From NCBI RefSeq assembly GCF_004793885.1, contig NZ_SRYG01000005.1, positions 53,234-117,233 of the forward strand: DNA of 64,000 bases, given 5' to 3'. Below, one piece after another: positions 51,093-59,927 of the stretch. The notes under the pieces are model-generated. The model saw only the letters and a list, made by a program, of their open reading frames with translations, was not told where the DNA came from and searched no databases. The stretch comes from Dubosiella muris. Lineage in GTDB: Bacteria; Bacillota_I; Bacilli_A; Erysipelotrichales; Erysipelotrichaceae. Position 1 is the stretch's first letter; every line of letters begins with the position of its first letter. Made by a program: the position numbers and the translations under genes.

Positions 51093-51773
51093 TCAGGCGC
51101 GGTATTTCTCGATATACCCGAAATGGTCCCGAAGACCATGCATGCTCAGCTGAATGTCCTCGTTAAGAATGCCATACACCATTTCGTGATGCGCGACTTC
51201 CAGCATGTTGTTGCTTTCAAGCCCCCGAATGATTCGCTGCCGCATCGACTTGATATACTCGTCCATAAAACTCGTAAACGCGTTGTAGTTGGCAATCAAA
51301 AAATCGTTGTGACTCGCCTGCACGATGCGGGCGTGGATTTGCTGGTCCCATTGAATGCGCTCCGCCTCGCTGGTCGCGCTCTCCAGCCCCGCCAGACTTT
51401 CGAGAAGTCCTTTTTTTTCTTCCGCCGTGGCCCGGATCACCGCGTAACGCAGCGCCGCCTCCTCGATGATCCATCGAAACTCCGTCACTTGCGTCTCGTC
51501 GATTCCTTTCAAAAAATACATAAACGAAAGCACTTCGGTCATCTTCTGGTCGAAGTTCAGCGAAATATAGTTTCCCGATCCTTGCTGCGACGAAATGATT
51601 CCAATATTTTGAAGCACCCGCAGCCCTTCCCGAACCGAATTGCGGCTGACGTCCAGCTCTTTGGCCAGCGTCCGCTCGGTCGGCAGCTTGCTGCCCGGAA
51701 CCAGCGTTCCATCCATCACCTGATTTTTGATGGATTCCACGACTTTCTCGTATGTCTTTTCCATTTCAGCCAT
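51093..51773 (-). CDS. FadR-subfamily GntR regulator (LldR-like)
   Basis: Repressor or dual regulator sensing a carboxylic acid, probably lactate. 226 residues: winged helix at about 8-75 (PGSKLPTERTLAKELDVSRN, then SVREGLRVLQNIGIISSQQG) and an FCD effector domain at about 90-220. Metal-ligand residues of FCD proteins fit DQQIHARIVQASHN and the two His in the later helices (EVAHHEMVYG, MHGLRDHFGYI). It precedes etfB-etfA-lctD on the same strand with a fitting operator in between, so control of lactate oxidation is the clear inference. Confidence 0.92.
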   Translation of the reverse strand: MAEMEKTYEKVVESIKNQVMDGTLVPGSKLPTERTLAKELDVSRNSVREGLRVLQNIGIISSQQGSGNYISLNFDQKMTEVLSFMYFLKGIDETQVTEFRWIIEEAALRYAVIRATAEEKKGLLESLAGLESATSEAERIQWDQQIHARIVQASHNDFLIANYNAFTSFMDEYIKSMRQRIIRGLESNNMLEVAHHEMVYGILNEDIQLSMHGLRDHFGYIEKYRA

Positions 51774-51801
51774 TTTTCATTCCCCCATTGACTTCAAATG
51801 A

Positions 51802-52506
51802 TTACTTGATTCCCAAATACTGCTCCAGGGCCAGTCCCGACTGTTGAATGGCCGGCGCCTGTTCGCCAATATAGCGCACATGCCAAGGCTCCGCGATATA
51901 GCCGGTCACCTCTTCTTTCCCTTCCTGATATCGAACGATAAATCCATACTCGCCAGCATGATCCAGAAGCCATCCGGCTTCCGTTTCGCCTTCCAGCAGC
52001 TGGCCGCTGCCATGCTTCAAATCAAACGCCAGCCCGGTCTGATGTTCCGAAAAACCCGGACGCGCCGAAAACGTATCCGCCTCCTGCTGGCCGTACGCCG
52101 CCACGTACCCCGCGTACAAATCCGCCTGCGTCTGGTACGAGCGAAAGCCGCTGTACTCCCCGGACACGTCCAGCCCGGCGCTTTGCATGTCGCCAATCAT
52201 ATCCATGAGCGCCGCCAGCGCCTCGGGATCCTCGCCTGGCGCGTAGTCGGCCGCGACGCCATAGTCTTTGTTGACGAGCACGATTCCGTTGATTCGCGTG
52301 ACGTTGCCATCCGTTTCCACAACCGGCTCGTCCGCTTCTCTTTCTTCCTTCTTTTCTTCGTTGTCCGGCCGGGTCGACTGCTCGACAACCGCCGTTCTTT
52401 CCTCCTGGGGTGCCGGCACGACTTCGGCCTCGTTGGCCGCGCAGCCCGTCAGCGCTCCCAAAAACAAGCACCACCTCATCCATTCTCTTCTTTTCATACT
52501 GTTCAT
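51802..52506 (-). CDS. VanY-type D-Ala-D-Ala carboxypeptidase, lipoprotein
   Basis: Zinc peptidase that removes the terminal D-Ala from peptidoglycan stems, outside the membrane. About 234 residues from 52506. The signal ends with the lipobox GALTGCAAN, so it should be lipid-anchored. Residues about 30-70 are an acidic, low-complexity linker. The VanY domain includes SGFRSYQTQADLY, then SEHQTGLAFDL (zinc His and Asp) and AEPWHVRYIG (catalytic Glu and zinc His). The start is uncertain: two in-frame ATGs (52506, 52497) lie close together with no good ribosome site, and the longer frame overlaps the terminator of the brnQ gene. Trimming of stems or tolerance to wall-active compounds is the likely role. 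Confidence 0.86.
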   Translation of the reverse strand: MNSMKRREWMRWCLFLGALTGCAANEAEVVPAPQEERTAVVEQSTRPDNEEKKEEREADEPVVETDGNVTRINGIVLVNKDYGVAADYAPGEDPEALAALMDMIGDMQSAGLDVSGEYSGFRSYQTQADLYAGYVAAYGQQEADTFSARPGFSEHQTGLAFDLKHGSGQLLEGETEAGWLLDHAGEYGFIVRYQEGKEEVTGYIAEPWHVRYIGEQAPAIQQSGLALEQYLGIK

Positions 52507-52526
52507 TGTACGCTGAAACGAAAAAG

Positions 52527-52554
52527 AAAAAAAGTGCCGAACCGCGTTCGACAC
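52527..52554 (-). terminator. Terminator of the BrnQ gene
   Basis: GTGTCGAAC, GCG, GTTCGGCAC followed by seven T on the reverse strand. Confidence 0.8.
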
Positions 52555-52564
52555 AAAAAGAAAG

Positions 52565-53662
52565 CTAAGCCTGCGAGTCGCTCTTTTTGAAAATCCCGTA
52601 CACGAGAAACAAAATCGCGACCGGACAAAGAAAATTGAGAATCGGAGCCGACAAGCTCAAAATCACGTCCAGACCAAAGCACGAAACGACAATTCCCGCC
52701 ACCGTGAAAACGATTAGCCACGTCCGGTACGACCAGCGCGGCACCAGCTCGTGAAAGTATTCCGACACACAGCTAAGCAAACCCGTGCACACGTTAAAGC
52801 AGGCGATCAGGAAAATCAACGCGTTGATGACTTGCCCGAAGCCGCCAAACAGCTGTTCGGCCAGCATGGAAAGCACCTGCGCCCCGTTTGTAGCCGCCAG
52901 CAGCGTTTCCGAGCGAAGCATGCCGCTAAACGCCAGCAAGCTGTACACGCCCGCCAGAAGGACGCCGGCGATGATTGCCGCGCGCACCAGCACCGCGTGG
53001 ATCGCCTTTTTGTGCTCGACGCCTTCGTTTTTGATGTTCATGACCATGATGCTTCCAAAACAAAACGCCGCCAAAATGTCCATCGTCTGATAGCCCTCGA
53101 CAAAGCCGGTGCCAAATGGATTTTGATCGTAGTGCACGACGATCTGGCTGACCGCATCCGGCTGCACAAGCGATCCGACGCACACGACGCCTACAAGGAC
53201 AAGCAAGATCGGCGACATCACCTTTCCGAGCACGTCCTTGAGCTTGTTGGGATGCAGCGCGACGAAAAAAGAGGCCGCGAAAAAAACGAGCGCGAACAAC
53301 ATCCGGTTCAACGCGGTCGGCGCGATGAGCCACTCGAACATTTCGAAGCTTGTCGTCGCGGTTCGCGGAATGGCGATGCAAGGCCCGATCAGCAAGTACA
53401 CAAGCGACATGAACACGATGGCCAGCGGCTTCGAAATCGTTTCCAGCATCGAACGGCCGTCTTTAAACTTGGCCAAGATCACGATGGCCAAAATCGGCAC
53501 GACGACCGACGTGCACAAAAACCCAAAGAGCGCCAGCGGCGTATTGCCTGCCGCCTGCACGCCAAGAAACGGCGCGAAGATCAAATTCCCGGCCCCGAAA
53601 AACATCGAAAACAACATGAGGCCGATCCAGAATATTTTTTGAAATGGTATTTTCCTGTTCAT
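52565..53662 (-). CDS. brnQ: Branched-chain amino acid carrier, LIVCS/BrnQ family (short)
   Basis: Sodium- or proton-coupled importer of leucine, isoleucine and valine in the inner membrane. 365 residues with about eleven hydrophobic segments; full-length relatives have about 430-450 residues and twelve segments, so the C-terminal end is short. The N-terminal hallmark FWIGLMLFSMFFGAGNLIFA, then PFLGVQAAGN, is intact, as are GPCIAIPRTATTSFEM (about 93-108) and GYQTMDILAAFCFGSIMV (about 190-207). The gene ends cleanly in a terminator with no frameshift evident nearby. Single-gene unit. Confidence 0.88.
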   Translation of the reverse strand: MNRKIPFQKIFWIGLMLFSMFFGAGNLIFAPFLGVQAAGNTPLALFGFLCTSVVVPILAIVILAKFKDGRSMLETISKPLAIVFMSLVYLLIGPCIAIPRTATTSFEMFEWLIAPTALNRMLFALVFFAASFFVALHPNKLKDVLGKVMSPILLVLVGVVCVGSLVQPDAVSQIVVHYDQNPFGTGFVEGYQTMDILAAFCFGSIMVMNIKNEGVEHKKAIHAVLVRAAIIAGVLLAGVYSLLAFSGMLRSETLLAATNGAQVLSMLAEQLFGGFGQVINALIFLIACFNVCTGLLSCVSEYFHELVPRWSYRTWLIVFTVAGIVVSCFGLDVILSLSAPILNFLCPVAILFLVYGIFKKSDSQA

Positions 53663-53766
53663 GAAAGTATCATACCACGCATGCCAAAAAGCTGCCTGAA
53701 AATAACCCGTTCATTTTCGAACAAAATCAAAGAGAATACGCGAATCCCCGTTCCCGCGTTTCTTCC

Positions 53767-53797
53767 AAAAAAAAACAAGCCATCCTGCGATGACTTG
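53767..53797 (-). terminator. Terminator of secA-prfB
   Basis: CAAGTCATC/GATGGCTTG stem with a 4-base loop followed by nine T on the reverse strand. Confidence 0.75.
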
Positions 53798-53812
53798 CAT
53801 TTTGTACTCATT

Positions 53813-54914
53813 TTAGCGGATCTGCGACTTCAAGTACGCGAAAATAAACGCATCCAAATCGCCATCCAGCACGTTTTGAACCTGGCTCGTTTCACAGCCG
53901 GTACGCACGTCCTTGATCAGACTGTACGGATGGAGCACGTAGTTGCGGATCTGCGATCCCCACTCGTTGGCCGCCTGCTCGCCTTTGAGCGCGGCGATCT
54001 TCTTTTCCTGCTCCTCGATTTCTCGCTGGTACAATCTGGATTTCAAGATGCGCAGCGCCTCCTCGCGGTTTTGGATCTGGCTGCGCCCGGACTGGCACGT
54101 GGCGACGATGCCGGTTGGCTTGTGCACCATGCGAATGGCCGAGTCGGTCTTGTTGATGTGCTGACCGCCCGCGCCCGAAGCCCGTTTCGTCTCGACAATC
54201 AAGTCTTCCGGCTTGATTTCGATCTCGATTTCCTCGTTGAATTGCGGCATGACATCGAGCGAAGCGAACGATGTGTGGCGTCTTGCTCCCGAGTCGAATG
54301 GCGAGATGCGCACCAGACGGTGCACGCCTTTTTCCGACTTCAAATAGCCGTACGCCTTTTCGCCTTCCACCAGAAACGTCACGCTCTTGATACCGGCTTC
54401 CTCGCCCGGTAAATAGTCGAGCACGCTCACTTTGTAGCCGTGCTTTTCAGCATAGCGTGTGTACATTCGATACAGCATGCCCGCCCAGTCGCAGCTTTCC
54501 GTACCGCCCGCGCCTGGATGGATTTCCAGGATGGCGTTGGAGTTGTCGTACTCGTGGGAGAGCAGCACTTTCATTTCAAAGTCCTCGAACGCCTTTTTCA
54601 CGTCGGCGTACTCTTCCTCGGCAAGCATCATCAACTCCTCGTCGAAGGCGCCCTTCAGCTCGTCGGCCGTTTCGTTAAGCGAGGCGAGCTCGTCGTGAAG
54701 CGAAGCATACGAGTCGATGATGTCTTTCAATCCGTTGCGTTTGCGAATGACGCTTTGCGCCGCCCTCTGGTCGCTCCAGAAATCGGCGCCCAGCATTTGC
54801 TGGTCAAGCGCTTTTACTTCTTCCTCTTTTTGAGCGAGGTCAAAGCGACTCACCTAGAAGGTCCAACTTTTCTAGGTGAGTAAAAACTTCTTGTTTCAAT
54901 TCATATAGTTCCAT
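53813..54914 (-). CDS. prfB: Peptide chain release factor 2, with programmed +1 frameshift
   Basis: Release factor that recognises UGA and UAA stops and frees the peptide via its GGQ loop. Two joined frames: 24 codons from the ATG at 54914 (MELYELKQEVFTHLEKLDLL, then GESL), then CTT TGA C, the classic prfB shift site (TGA at 54840-54842), then the main frame beginning DLAQKEEEVKALDQQMLGAD. Total about 366 residues. The GGQ loop is KRASGAGGQHINKTDSA and the anticodon-like specificity motif is present around SPFDSGARRHTSFAS (SPF). An internal SD-like AGGTGAG lies just before the shift site, but inside a 12-bp hairpin. The ATG overlaps the secA stop (TAATG). Confidence 0.96.
54839..54881 (-). 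promoter_or_regulatory. prfB frameshift site with adjoining 12-bp hairpin
   Basis: The shift site CTTTGAC is at 54839-54845. Directly upstream in the message, ACTCACCTAGAA and TTCTAGGTGAGT pair perfectly (54870-54881 with 54848-54859, 10-base loop). The 3' arm contains AGGTGAG, the Shine-Dalgarno-like element that promotes the shift, so it can be masked by pairing. Confidence 0.85.
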
Positions 54915-57370
54915 TATACACTGGCTCCTCTTTTTGCCTGCTGGGCTTGTTTCGCCTTTTGGACAATGTCTTCTTTTTTCGTCGTGACGCGGCGAATGCG
55001 CACTTTCAACAGGAAGAACGCGATTTCGCGGTCGATGCGCTGGTTCATTTCCTCGAACATGTCGAAGCCTTCCTGCACATATTGCTGGAGCGGGTTGTTT
55101 TGCGCGTACGAACGCAAGTAGATGCCGCTTCTCAATTTGTCCATCCGGTCGATGTGCTCGATCCAGTTGCGGTCCATATTGCGCAGCACAACCGTTTTCT
55201 CAAACGGAAGGAACTGGCCTTTCACGTCCGCGATCTCGTTTTCGTAGTCGGCCCAGATCTTGTCCATCGCGTACTGCTGGATTTGCTCGTAGCTCTTGCC
55301 TTCCAAATCCTCGACATGGATGGCGCGGTCGTCTTGCAGTCCCATCATTTCCAGCGACTTGACAAAGCCCGGAATGTCCACCGTGCCCTTGCGGGAATCG
55401 GCGATATTGGCTTGCAGCGTCTGGTCGATGACTTTTTCGAAAATCACCTTCACCATGTCGTGCACGTTTTCGCTTTCCAAAATCTTGTTGCGCTGCGCGT
55501 AAATGATTTCGCGCTGGCGGCGCAACACGTCGTCATAGTCGAGCAGCTGCTTCCGCGAATCGAAGTTGAAGCCTTCGACGCGCTTTTGCGCCATCGTGAT
55601 CGACTTCGTCACCGTCTTGGACTCGATTTGCTCGTCGCCCATTTTCGAGAACAAACCTTGCAGCTTGTCCCCGCCAAAACGAACCATGAGCGAATCCTCG
55701 AGCGACACGTAAAATCTGGAGAAGCCCGGATCGCCCTGGCGTCCTGAACGGCCGCGCAGCTGGTTGTCGATACGGCGGCTTTCGTGGCGTTCCGAACCGA
55801 GGACGGCCAGACCGCCCAGCTCGCGCGATTGCGGCGACAGCTTGATATCGGTACCACGACCAGCCATGTTCGTGGCGATCGTCACGGCGCCGACCTGGCC
55901 GGCTTTGGCGACGATTTCCGCCTCGCGGGCGTGGTTTTTCGCGTTCAGCACTTCGTGCGGGATCTTTTCTTTTTTCAGCATTTTCGAAATGAGCTCGGAC
56001 GTCTCGACGGCGATCGTGCCGACCAGAACCGGCTGGCCTTTGGCGTGCAGCTCCTTGACGCGGTTCACAAGCGCCCGGTACTTGTCTTCCTTGCGGGCGT
56101 AAATCTCGTCGGCCATGTCGTCGCGCACGACCGGACGGTTCGTCGGGATGACAACGACCTTCATGTTGTACGTGGAAAGGAACTCCTCCTCTTCCGTTTT
56201 CGCCGTACCGGTCATGCCGGCCAGCTTCTCGTACAGGCGGAAAAAGTTCTGGTACGTGATCGTGGCCAGCGTCGACGTTTCCTCTTTGATTGGCACGCCT
56301 TCCTTGGCTTCGATGGCTTGATGCAGTCCGTCGCTGTAGGCGCGGCCCGGCATCATACGACCGGTGAACTGGTCGACGATGACGATTTCCTGCTCGTCGT
56401 TGACGACGTACTCCACGCCTTTCATCATAATATAGTTGGCACGCAGCGCCTGGTTGATGTGGTGGACGAGCTGCGTGTGCTCGATATCGTACAAGTTTTC
56501 AATATTGAAAAACTTCTCGGCTTTCTTCACGCCTTCTTCCGAAAGCATGACCTGACGCGTCTTCTCGTCGATGTCATAGTCGCCCGAAATCAGCGTCTTT
56601 TCGTGCGTGTGCTTGTCCGTTTCGTATTCCGGCGCCGTCAGCGTCTTGACGAAGCGGTCCGCGCCGATATACAAGTTGGCGGTTTGTTTTTTACCGCCCG
56701 AAATGATGAGCGGCGTTCTCGACTCGTCGATCAATACGGAGTCGACCTCGTCGATGATCGCCATGTGCAAGCCGCGCATGACGCGATCCTTCACGTCGGT
56801 CACCATGTTGTCGCGCAAGTAGTCGAATCCTAGCTCGGAGTTCGTCGTGTACGTGATGTCGCACGCGTACGCTTCGCGTTTTTCCCGTGGCGAAAGCTCG
56901 CGCTTGTTGACACCAACCGTCAATCCAAGAAAACGGTAGATTTCACCCATCCACGCCGCGTCACGGCCGGCCAGGTATTCGTTGACGGTAATGACGTGCA
57001 CGCCTTGTCCGACCAGCGCGTTCAAGTACACGGCCATCGTCGCCGTCAAGGTTTTTCCTTCACCTGTTTTCATCTCGGCGATGTCGCCCAGGTTCATCGC
57101 CAAAGAGCCCATGATCTGCACTTTGTACGGTTTCTCGTTGATGACGCGGTACGCCGCTTCCCGGGCGGTCGCGAACGCCTCGTACAAGATATCGTCGATC
57201 GTTTCGCCGTTCGCCAGCCGCTCGCGGAATTCGATCGTTTTATGTTTTAGATCTTCATCGGATAATTTTGATATTGCCGGCTCGAGCGCCAGCACTTTAT
57301 CAGCCATTTTTTCTAATTTATTGAGTTCCCTTTTTTCTTCCGAAAAAAGGCCATTTAAAAATCCGGCCAT
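54914..57370 (-). CDS. secA: Preprotein translocase ATPase SecA
   Basis: Motor that drives preproteins through SecYEG using ATP. 818 residues. NBD1 Walker A is AEMKTGEGKTLTATM (about 98-112), DEVDSVLIDESRTPLIISGG holds the DEAD-like box, the preprotein-crosslinking domain follows, and NBD2 has VLVGTIAVETSELISKML and NMAGRGTDIKL. QLRGRSGRQGDPGFSRFYVS is the final helicase motif. The C-terminal Cys-rich zinc domain found in many SecA proteins is absent; the protein ends QQAKRGASV. Some Bacillota lack it naturally. AAAGGAGG precedes the ATG. prfB follows with a one-base stop/start overlap (TAATG), a common gene order. Confidence 0.97.
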   Translation of the reverse strand: MAGFLNGLFSEEKRELNKLEKMADKVLALEPAISKLSDEDLKHKTIEFRERLANGETIDDILYEAFATAREAAYRVINEKPYKVQIMGSLAMNLGDIAEMKTGEGKTLTATMAVYLNALVGQGVHVITVNEYLAGRDAAWMGEIYRFLGLTVGVNKRELSPREKREAYACDITYTTNSELGFDYLRDNMVTDVKDRVMRGLHMAIIDEVDSVLIDESRTPLIISGGKKQTANLYIGADRFVKTLTAPEYETDKHTHEKTLISGDYDIDEKTRQVMLSEEGVKKAEKFFNIENLYDIEHTQLVHHINQALRANYIMMKGVEYVVNDEQEIVIVDQFTGRMMPGRAYSDGLHQAIEAKEGVPIKEETSTLATITYQNFFRLYEKLAGMTGTAKTEEEEFLSTYNMKVVVIPTNRPVVRDDMADEIYARKEDKYRALVNRVKELHAKGQPVLVGTIAVETSELISKMLKKEKIPHEVLNAKNHAREAEIVAKAGQVGAVTIATNMAGRGTDIKLSPQSRELGGLAVLGSERHESRRIDNQLRGRSGRQGDPGFSRFYVSLEDSLMVRFGGDKLQGLFSKMGDEQIESKTVTKSITMAQKRVEGFNFDSRKQLLDYDDVLRRQREIIYAQRNKILESENVHDMVKVIFEKVIDQTLQANIADSRKGTVDIPGFVKSLEMMGLQDDRAIHVEDLEGKSYEQIQQYAMDKIWADYENEIADVKGQFLPFEKTVVLRNMDRNWIEHIDRMDKLRSGIYLRSYAQNNPLQQYVQEGFDMFEEMNQRIDREIAFFLLKVRIRRVTTKKEDIVQKAKQAQQAKRGASV

Positions 57371-57583
57371 TCAGTACCTCCTTTGTGGTTCTTTTTATCA
57401 TACCATATCATATTGCATTGGTAAAAAAATATTAGTCAAAAACCCTTTAATACAAATGCCATTAAACAGGAGATTCTAACCTTTTTCAATACTTTTTTGC
57501 CTTTTCATCGCAAAAGTTTCCTTTCCTGCTGATTTGACTGCGATTTTCTTCTTTCTTTCAGAATCCTTTCCCTTCGGAGAAGA

Positions 57584-58636
57584 TCAACCGTTTACCATCG
57601 TTTCATAATCCTCGTAATTTTTATTTTGCGTGCTTAAAACAGAAACCGCGTTTTCCGCTCCAGTCCTTACATCCGCCAGGATTTCCTCGTCTTTCCAATC
57701 CGCCGGGTAAATATACGCGGTACCGCCGTCAAAATAAACCATTTCTTTTTCGATATCGGAAACTGTATCCAAATCAAAGCCGTTTTCCATCGCTCTGGGG
57801 ATCAGATTCATCGTGTAGTTGAAACCGTATCCTTGACGGGTCACATCATACGTCCCGTACGTCGCGGTTTGGAAGTCATCTTCCACCTTTAAAAAGGTGA
57901 CAATGCCATACCCTCTCGCGTTGTAGTGAACATCGCTAAAATAATCAAGCGTTTGAATTTCCTCTGGTATCTCTTCCGAAAACGCGATGTCTTCGCAAAG
58001 AGCCGGTAAATCAATGAAATGGGTTTGATCGTATGCGACGCCAAACTCTTCTTCGATCTTTCCAGTCAACTTGTCAAAATGCTCCATCGCTTCTTTCATC
58101 AAAGGAAGCTCGATATAGTCCACGTCGTTTCCGTTGAAATGCAAATAGCCTTCCTGCGTTTCGGAACGGTCAAACACCCCGTTTAAATATTCGTACACGG
58201 AATATGATGTATCAAATTGTTTGGCCAAATAATCGCTGGATTCAATCTTGAACTCTTTCTCGGCTTTCAGATTTTCTTCAGCAAACTCCTTTACTTCATA
58301 AATCAGCTCAATCTTTTTTTCTTGCGAAGAACCGTCGTGCTGCATTGACAAAGTCGTTTCCGTTTGGCGTCCGTTTTCATCCTCCATATAACCGATGAAA
58401 AAGTCCGGATAGTCCGCCTCCACCGCCTGTTTTCTATCTTGCGCGCCCACTTTCCAAGGCGTTTCCTCGTACCTCGAAGCGCCCTTTGTCTTGCGGGCGA
58501 CGGCTTCGTACGTTTCCTTCCAGAAATCGTAGGCGTCGGTTCCGTCTTCTTTCCCCTTTTGACTCAAAACGACGACGAGCCCGGCAGCCAATGCCAGGAT
58601 TCCGACAATCAAAATTCCTTTTTTTGTTCTTTTCAT
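57584..58636 (-). CDS. Membrane-anchored extracytoplasmic protein, unknown function
   Basis: A 350-residue protein with a basic N-terminus (MKRTKKG) and one hydrophobic segment (about 8-27, ILIVGILALAAGLVVVLS) with no lipobox Cys, so probably a signal anchor with the rest outside. The outer part is acidic, rich in Tyr, Glu and Asp (e.g. NARGYGIVTFLKVEDDFQTA, YDVTRQGYGFNYTMNLIPRA), and I recognise no domain. I start at 58636, eight bases after GGAAGGGG. The flanking 57371-57583 stretch toward secA holds no gene. 58637-58887 holds a sequence TTATGCAAAAACGCAAAA (from 58751) that resembles half of the hairpin repeats at 42.1 and 44.0 kb. Confidence 0.75.
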   Translation of the reverse strand: MKRTKKGILIVGILALAAGLVVVLSQKGKEDGTDAYDFWKETYEAVARKTKGASRYEETPWKVGAQDRKQAVEADYPDFFIGYMEDENGRQTETTLSMQHDGSSQEKKIELIYEVKEFAEENLKAEKEFKIESSDYLAKQFDTSYSVYEYLNGVFDRSETQEGYLHFNGNDVDYIELPLMKEAMEHFDKLTGKIEEEFGVAYDQTHFIDLPALCEDIAFSEEIPEEIQTLDYFSDVHYNARGYGIVTFLKVEDDFQTATYGTYDVTRQGYGFNYTMNLIPRAMENGFDLDTVSDIEKEMVYFDGGTAYIYPADWKDEEILADVRTGAENAVSVLSTQNKNYEDYETMVNG

Positions 58637-58887
58637 ACGTTCCCCTTCCATAAAATTAAAACTGCTGTTTAAAACAAATGATTATTTTATATCTTAACAA
58701 GTTTAAGAACGATAGAAAAGAATTTATTTTATTTTCCGGTATCGGCTGCCTTATGCAAAAACGCAAAATTCGACACCCGTTCTTTTGATCTATTTTTCAA
58801 AATGCGATTTCTCTTCGTTTCCTTTCCAAAATACTTTATCCTTTCTATTTTCCTTCTCGTCCCCTCCCGATATGGTAAAATTAGATT

Positions 58888-59877
58888 ATGAAAACAAACA
58901 ATTCTTATACGCCGCCATTCACCATGACAGACAAAATCACAAGTCTTGTGATTGAGATTGGTGAACTGGTTGGAAAAATCACAGTAAGCGAAGCACAGGC
59001 GGCCAATCTTGTTTTACGCCGGGAAAATCAAATCAAAACGATCCAGTCTTCCCTTGCGATCGAAAACAATTCTTTGACCGTTGATCAAGTCACGGACATT
59101 ATCAACGGCAAACGCGTACTGGCTCCTCCAAGCGATATTCGGGAAGCAAAAAACGCTTACGAAGCCTATGAGATTCTGCAAACGCTCGATCCTTATTCTT
59201 TAAATGATCTTCTTAAAGCCCATGCTTTCATGATGAATGGTTTAATAAAAGATGCGGGAAGATTTCGAAGTAAAAATGCTGGTGTTTATAGTGGCACGAC
59301 GTTGATCCATGCCGGAACCCCAGCCCATTATATTCCGGAAGTCATGAAACAATTATTTAACTGGCTTCGATATTCTAATACGCATCCTTTGATCAAATCC
59401 TGCGTTTTTCATTATGAATTTGAATTTATTCATCCTTTTGCGGATGGAAACGGACGCACAGGACGTTTATGGCATTCCCTGATTTTACAAACATGGAAAC
59501 CGTTTTTTGCCTGGATCCCGATCGAGACGTTGATCCATAAAAACCAGCAGGAATACTATTGGGCTATAAACGCTTCGAACACCAAGGGCGAATCTACGAT
59601 TTTCGTTGAATTTATGCTTCGAATGATTCGGCAGGCACTCAATCAATTCACCCCCGATGTCGGAATAAATGTCGGAACAAATGTCGGAATAAATTCTCTG
59701 GAAGATCAGGTCGTCTCTTTGCTCAAAGACAATCCGTCCCATTCCGCGCGGTCGCTTGGCGAACAACTCGGGCTCTCCCAAAGACAGGTGGAGCGCGTGC
59801 TTGCCAAGCTGAAAAAAGATGGAACGATCAAGCGCACCGGCTCCAACAAATCCGGCTCGTGGCAAGTGATAAAATAA
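58888..59877 (+). CDS. Fic family protein with repeat linker and winged helix (class II)
   Basis: Second Fic-type AMP- or nucleotide-transferase of the window. 329 residues: N-terminal region with the inhibitory motif SLAIEN (Ser55xxxGlu59Asn60), Fic core with HPFADGNGRTGRLWHSL (catalytic His182, Arg190), and a C-terminal winged helix (about 275-329; SARSLGEQLGLSQRQVERVL). Between core and winged helix lies DVGINVGTNVGINS, encoded by a short tandem repeat. It is not closely similar to the first Fic protein outside the motifs. TAAAAT lies close before the ATG but there is no clear ribosome site. Monocistronic, ended by a terminator. Target unknown. Confidence 0.92.
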   Translation: MKTNNSYTPPFTMTDKITSLVIEIGELVGKITVSEAQAANLVLRRENQIKTIQSSLAIENNSLTVDQVTDIINGKRVLAPPSDIREAKNAYEAYEILQTLDPYSLNDLLKAHAFMMNGLIKDAGRFRSKNAGVYSGTTLIHAGTPAHYIPEVMKQLFNWLRYSNTHPLIKSCVFHYEFEFIHPFADGNGRTGRLWHSLILQTWKPFFAWIPIETLIHKNQQEYYWAINASNTKGESTIFVEFMLRMIRQALNQFTPDVGINVGTNVGINSLEDQVVSLLKDNPSHSARSLGEQLGLSQRQVERVLAKLKKDGTIKRTGSNKSGSWQVIK

Positions 59878-59878
59878 A

Positions 59879-59915
59879 AGCCGACCCATTCAAACGGGCC
59901 GGCTCTTTAAATTTT
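59879..59915 (+). terminator. Terminator after the second Fic gene
   Basis: AGCCGACCC/GGGCCGGCT stem with a 7-base loop followed by CTTTAAATTTT; lies between convergent genes and may serve both. Confidence 0.65.
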
Positions 59916-59927
59916 CTTTGTTTTCAA

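Noticed and set aside
52751-54412. A 553-codon forward frame opposite brnQ and prfB
   Set aside because: Antisense shadow; composition dominated by Arg, His and Gln.
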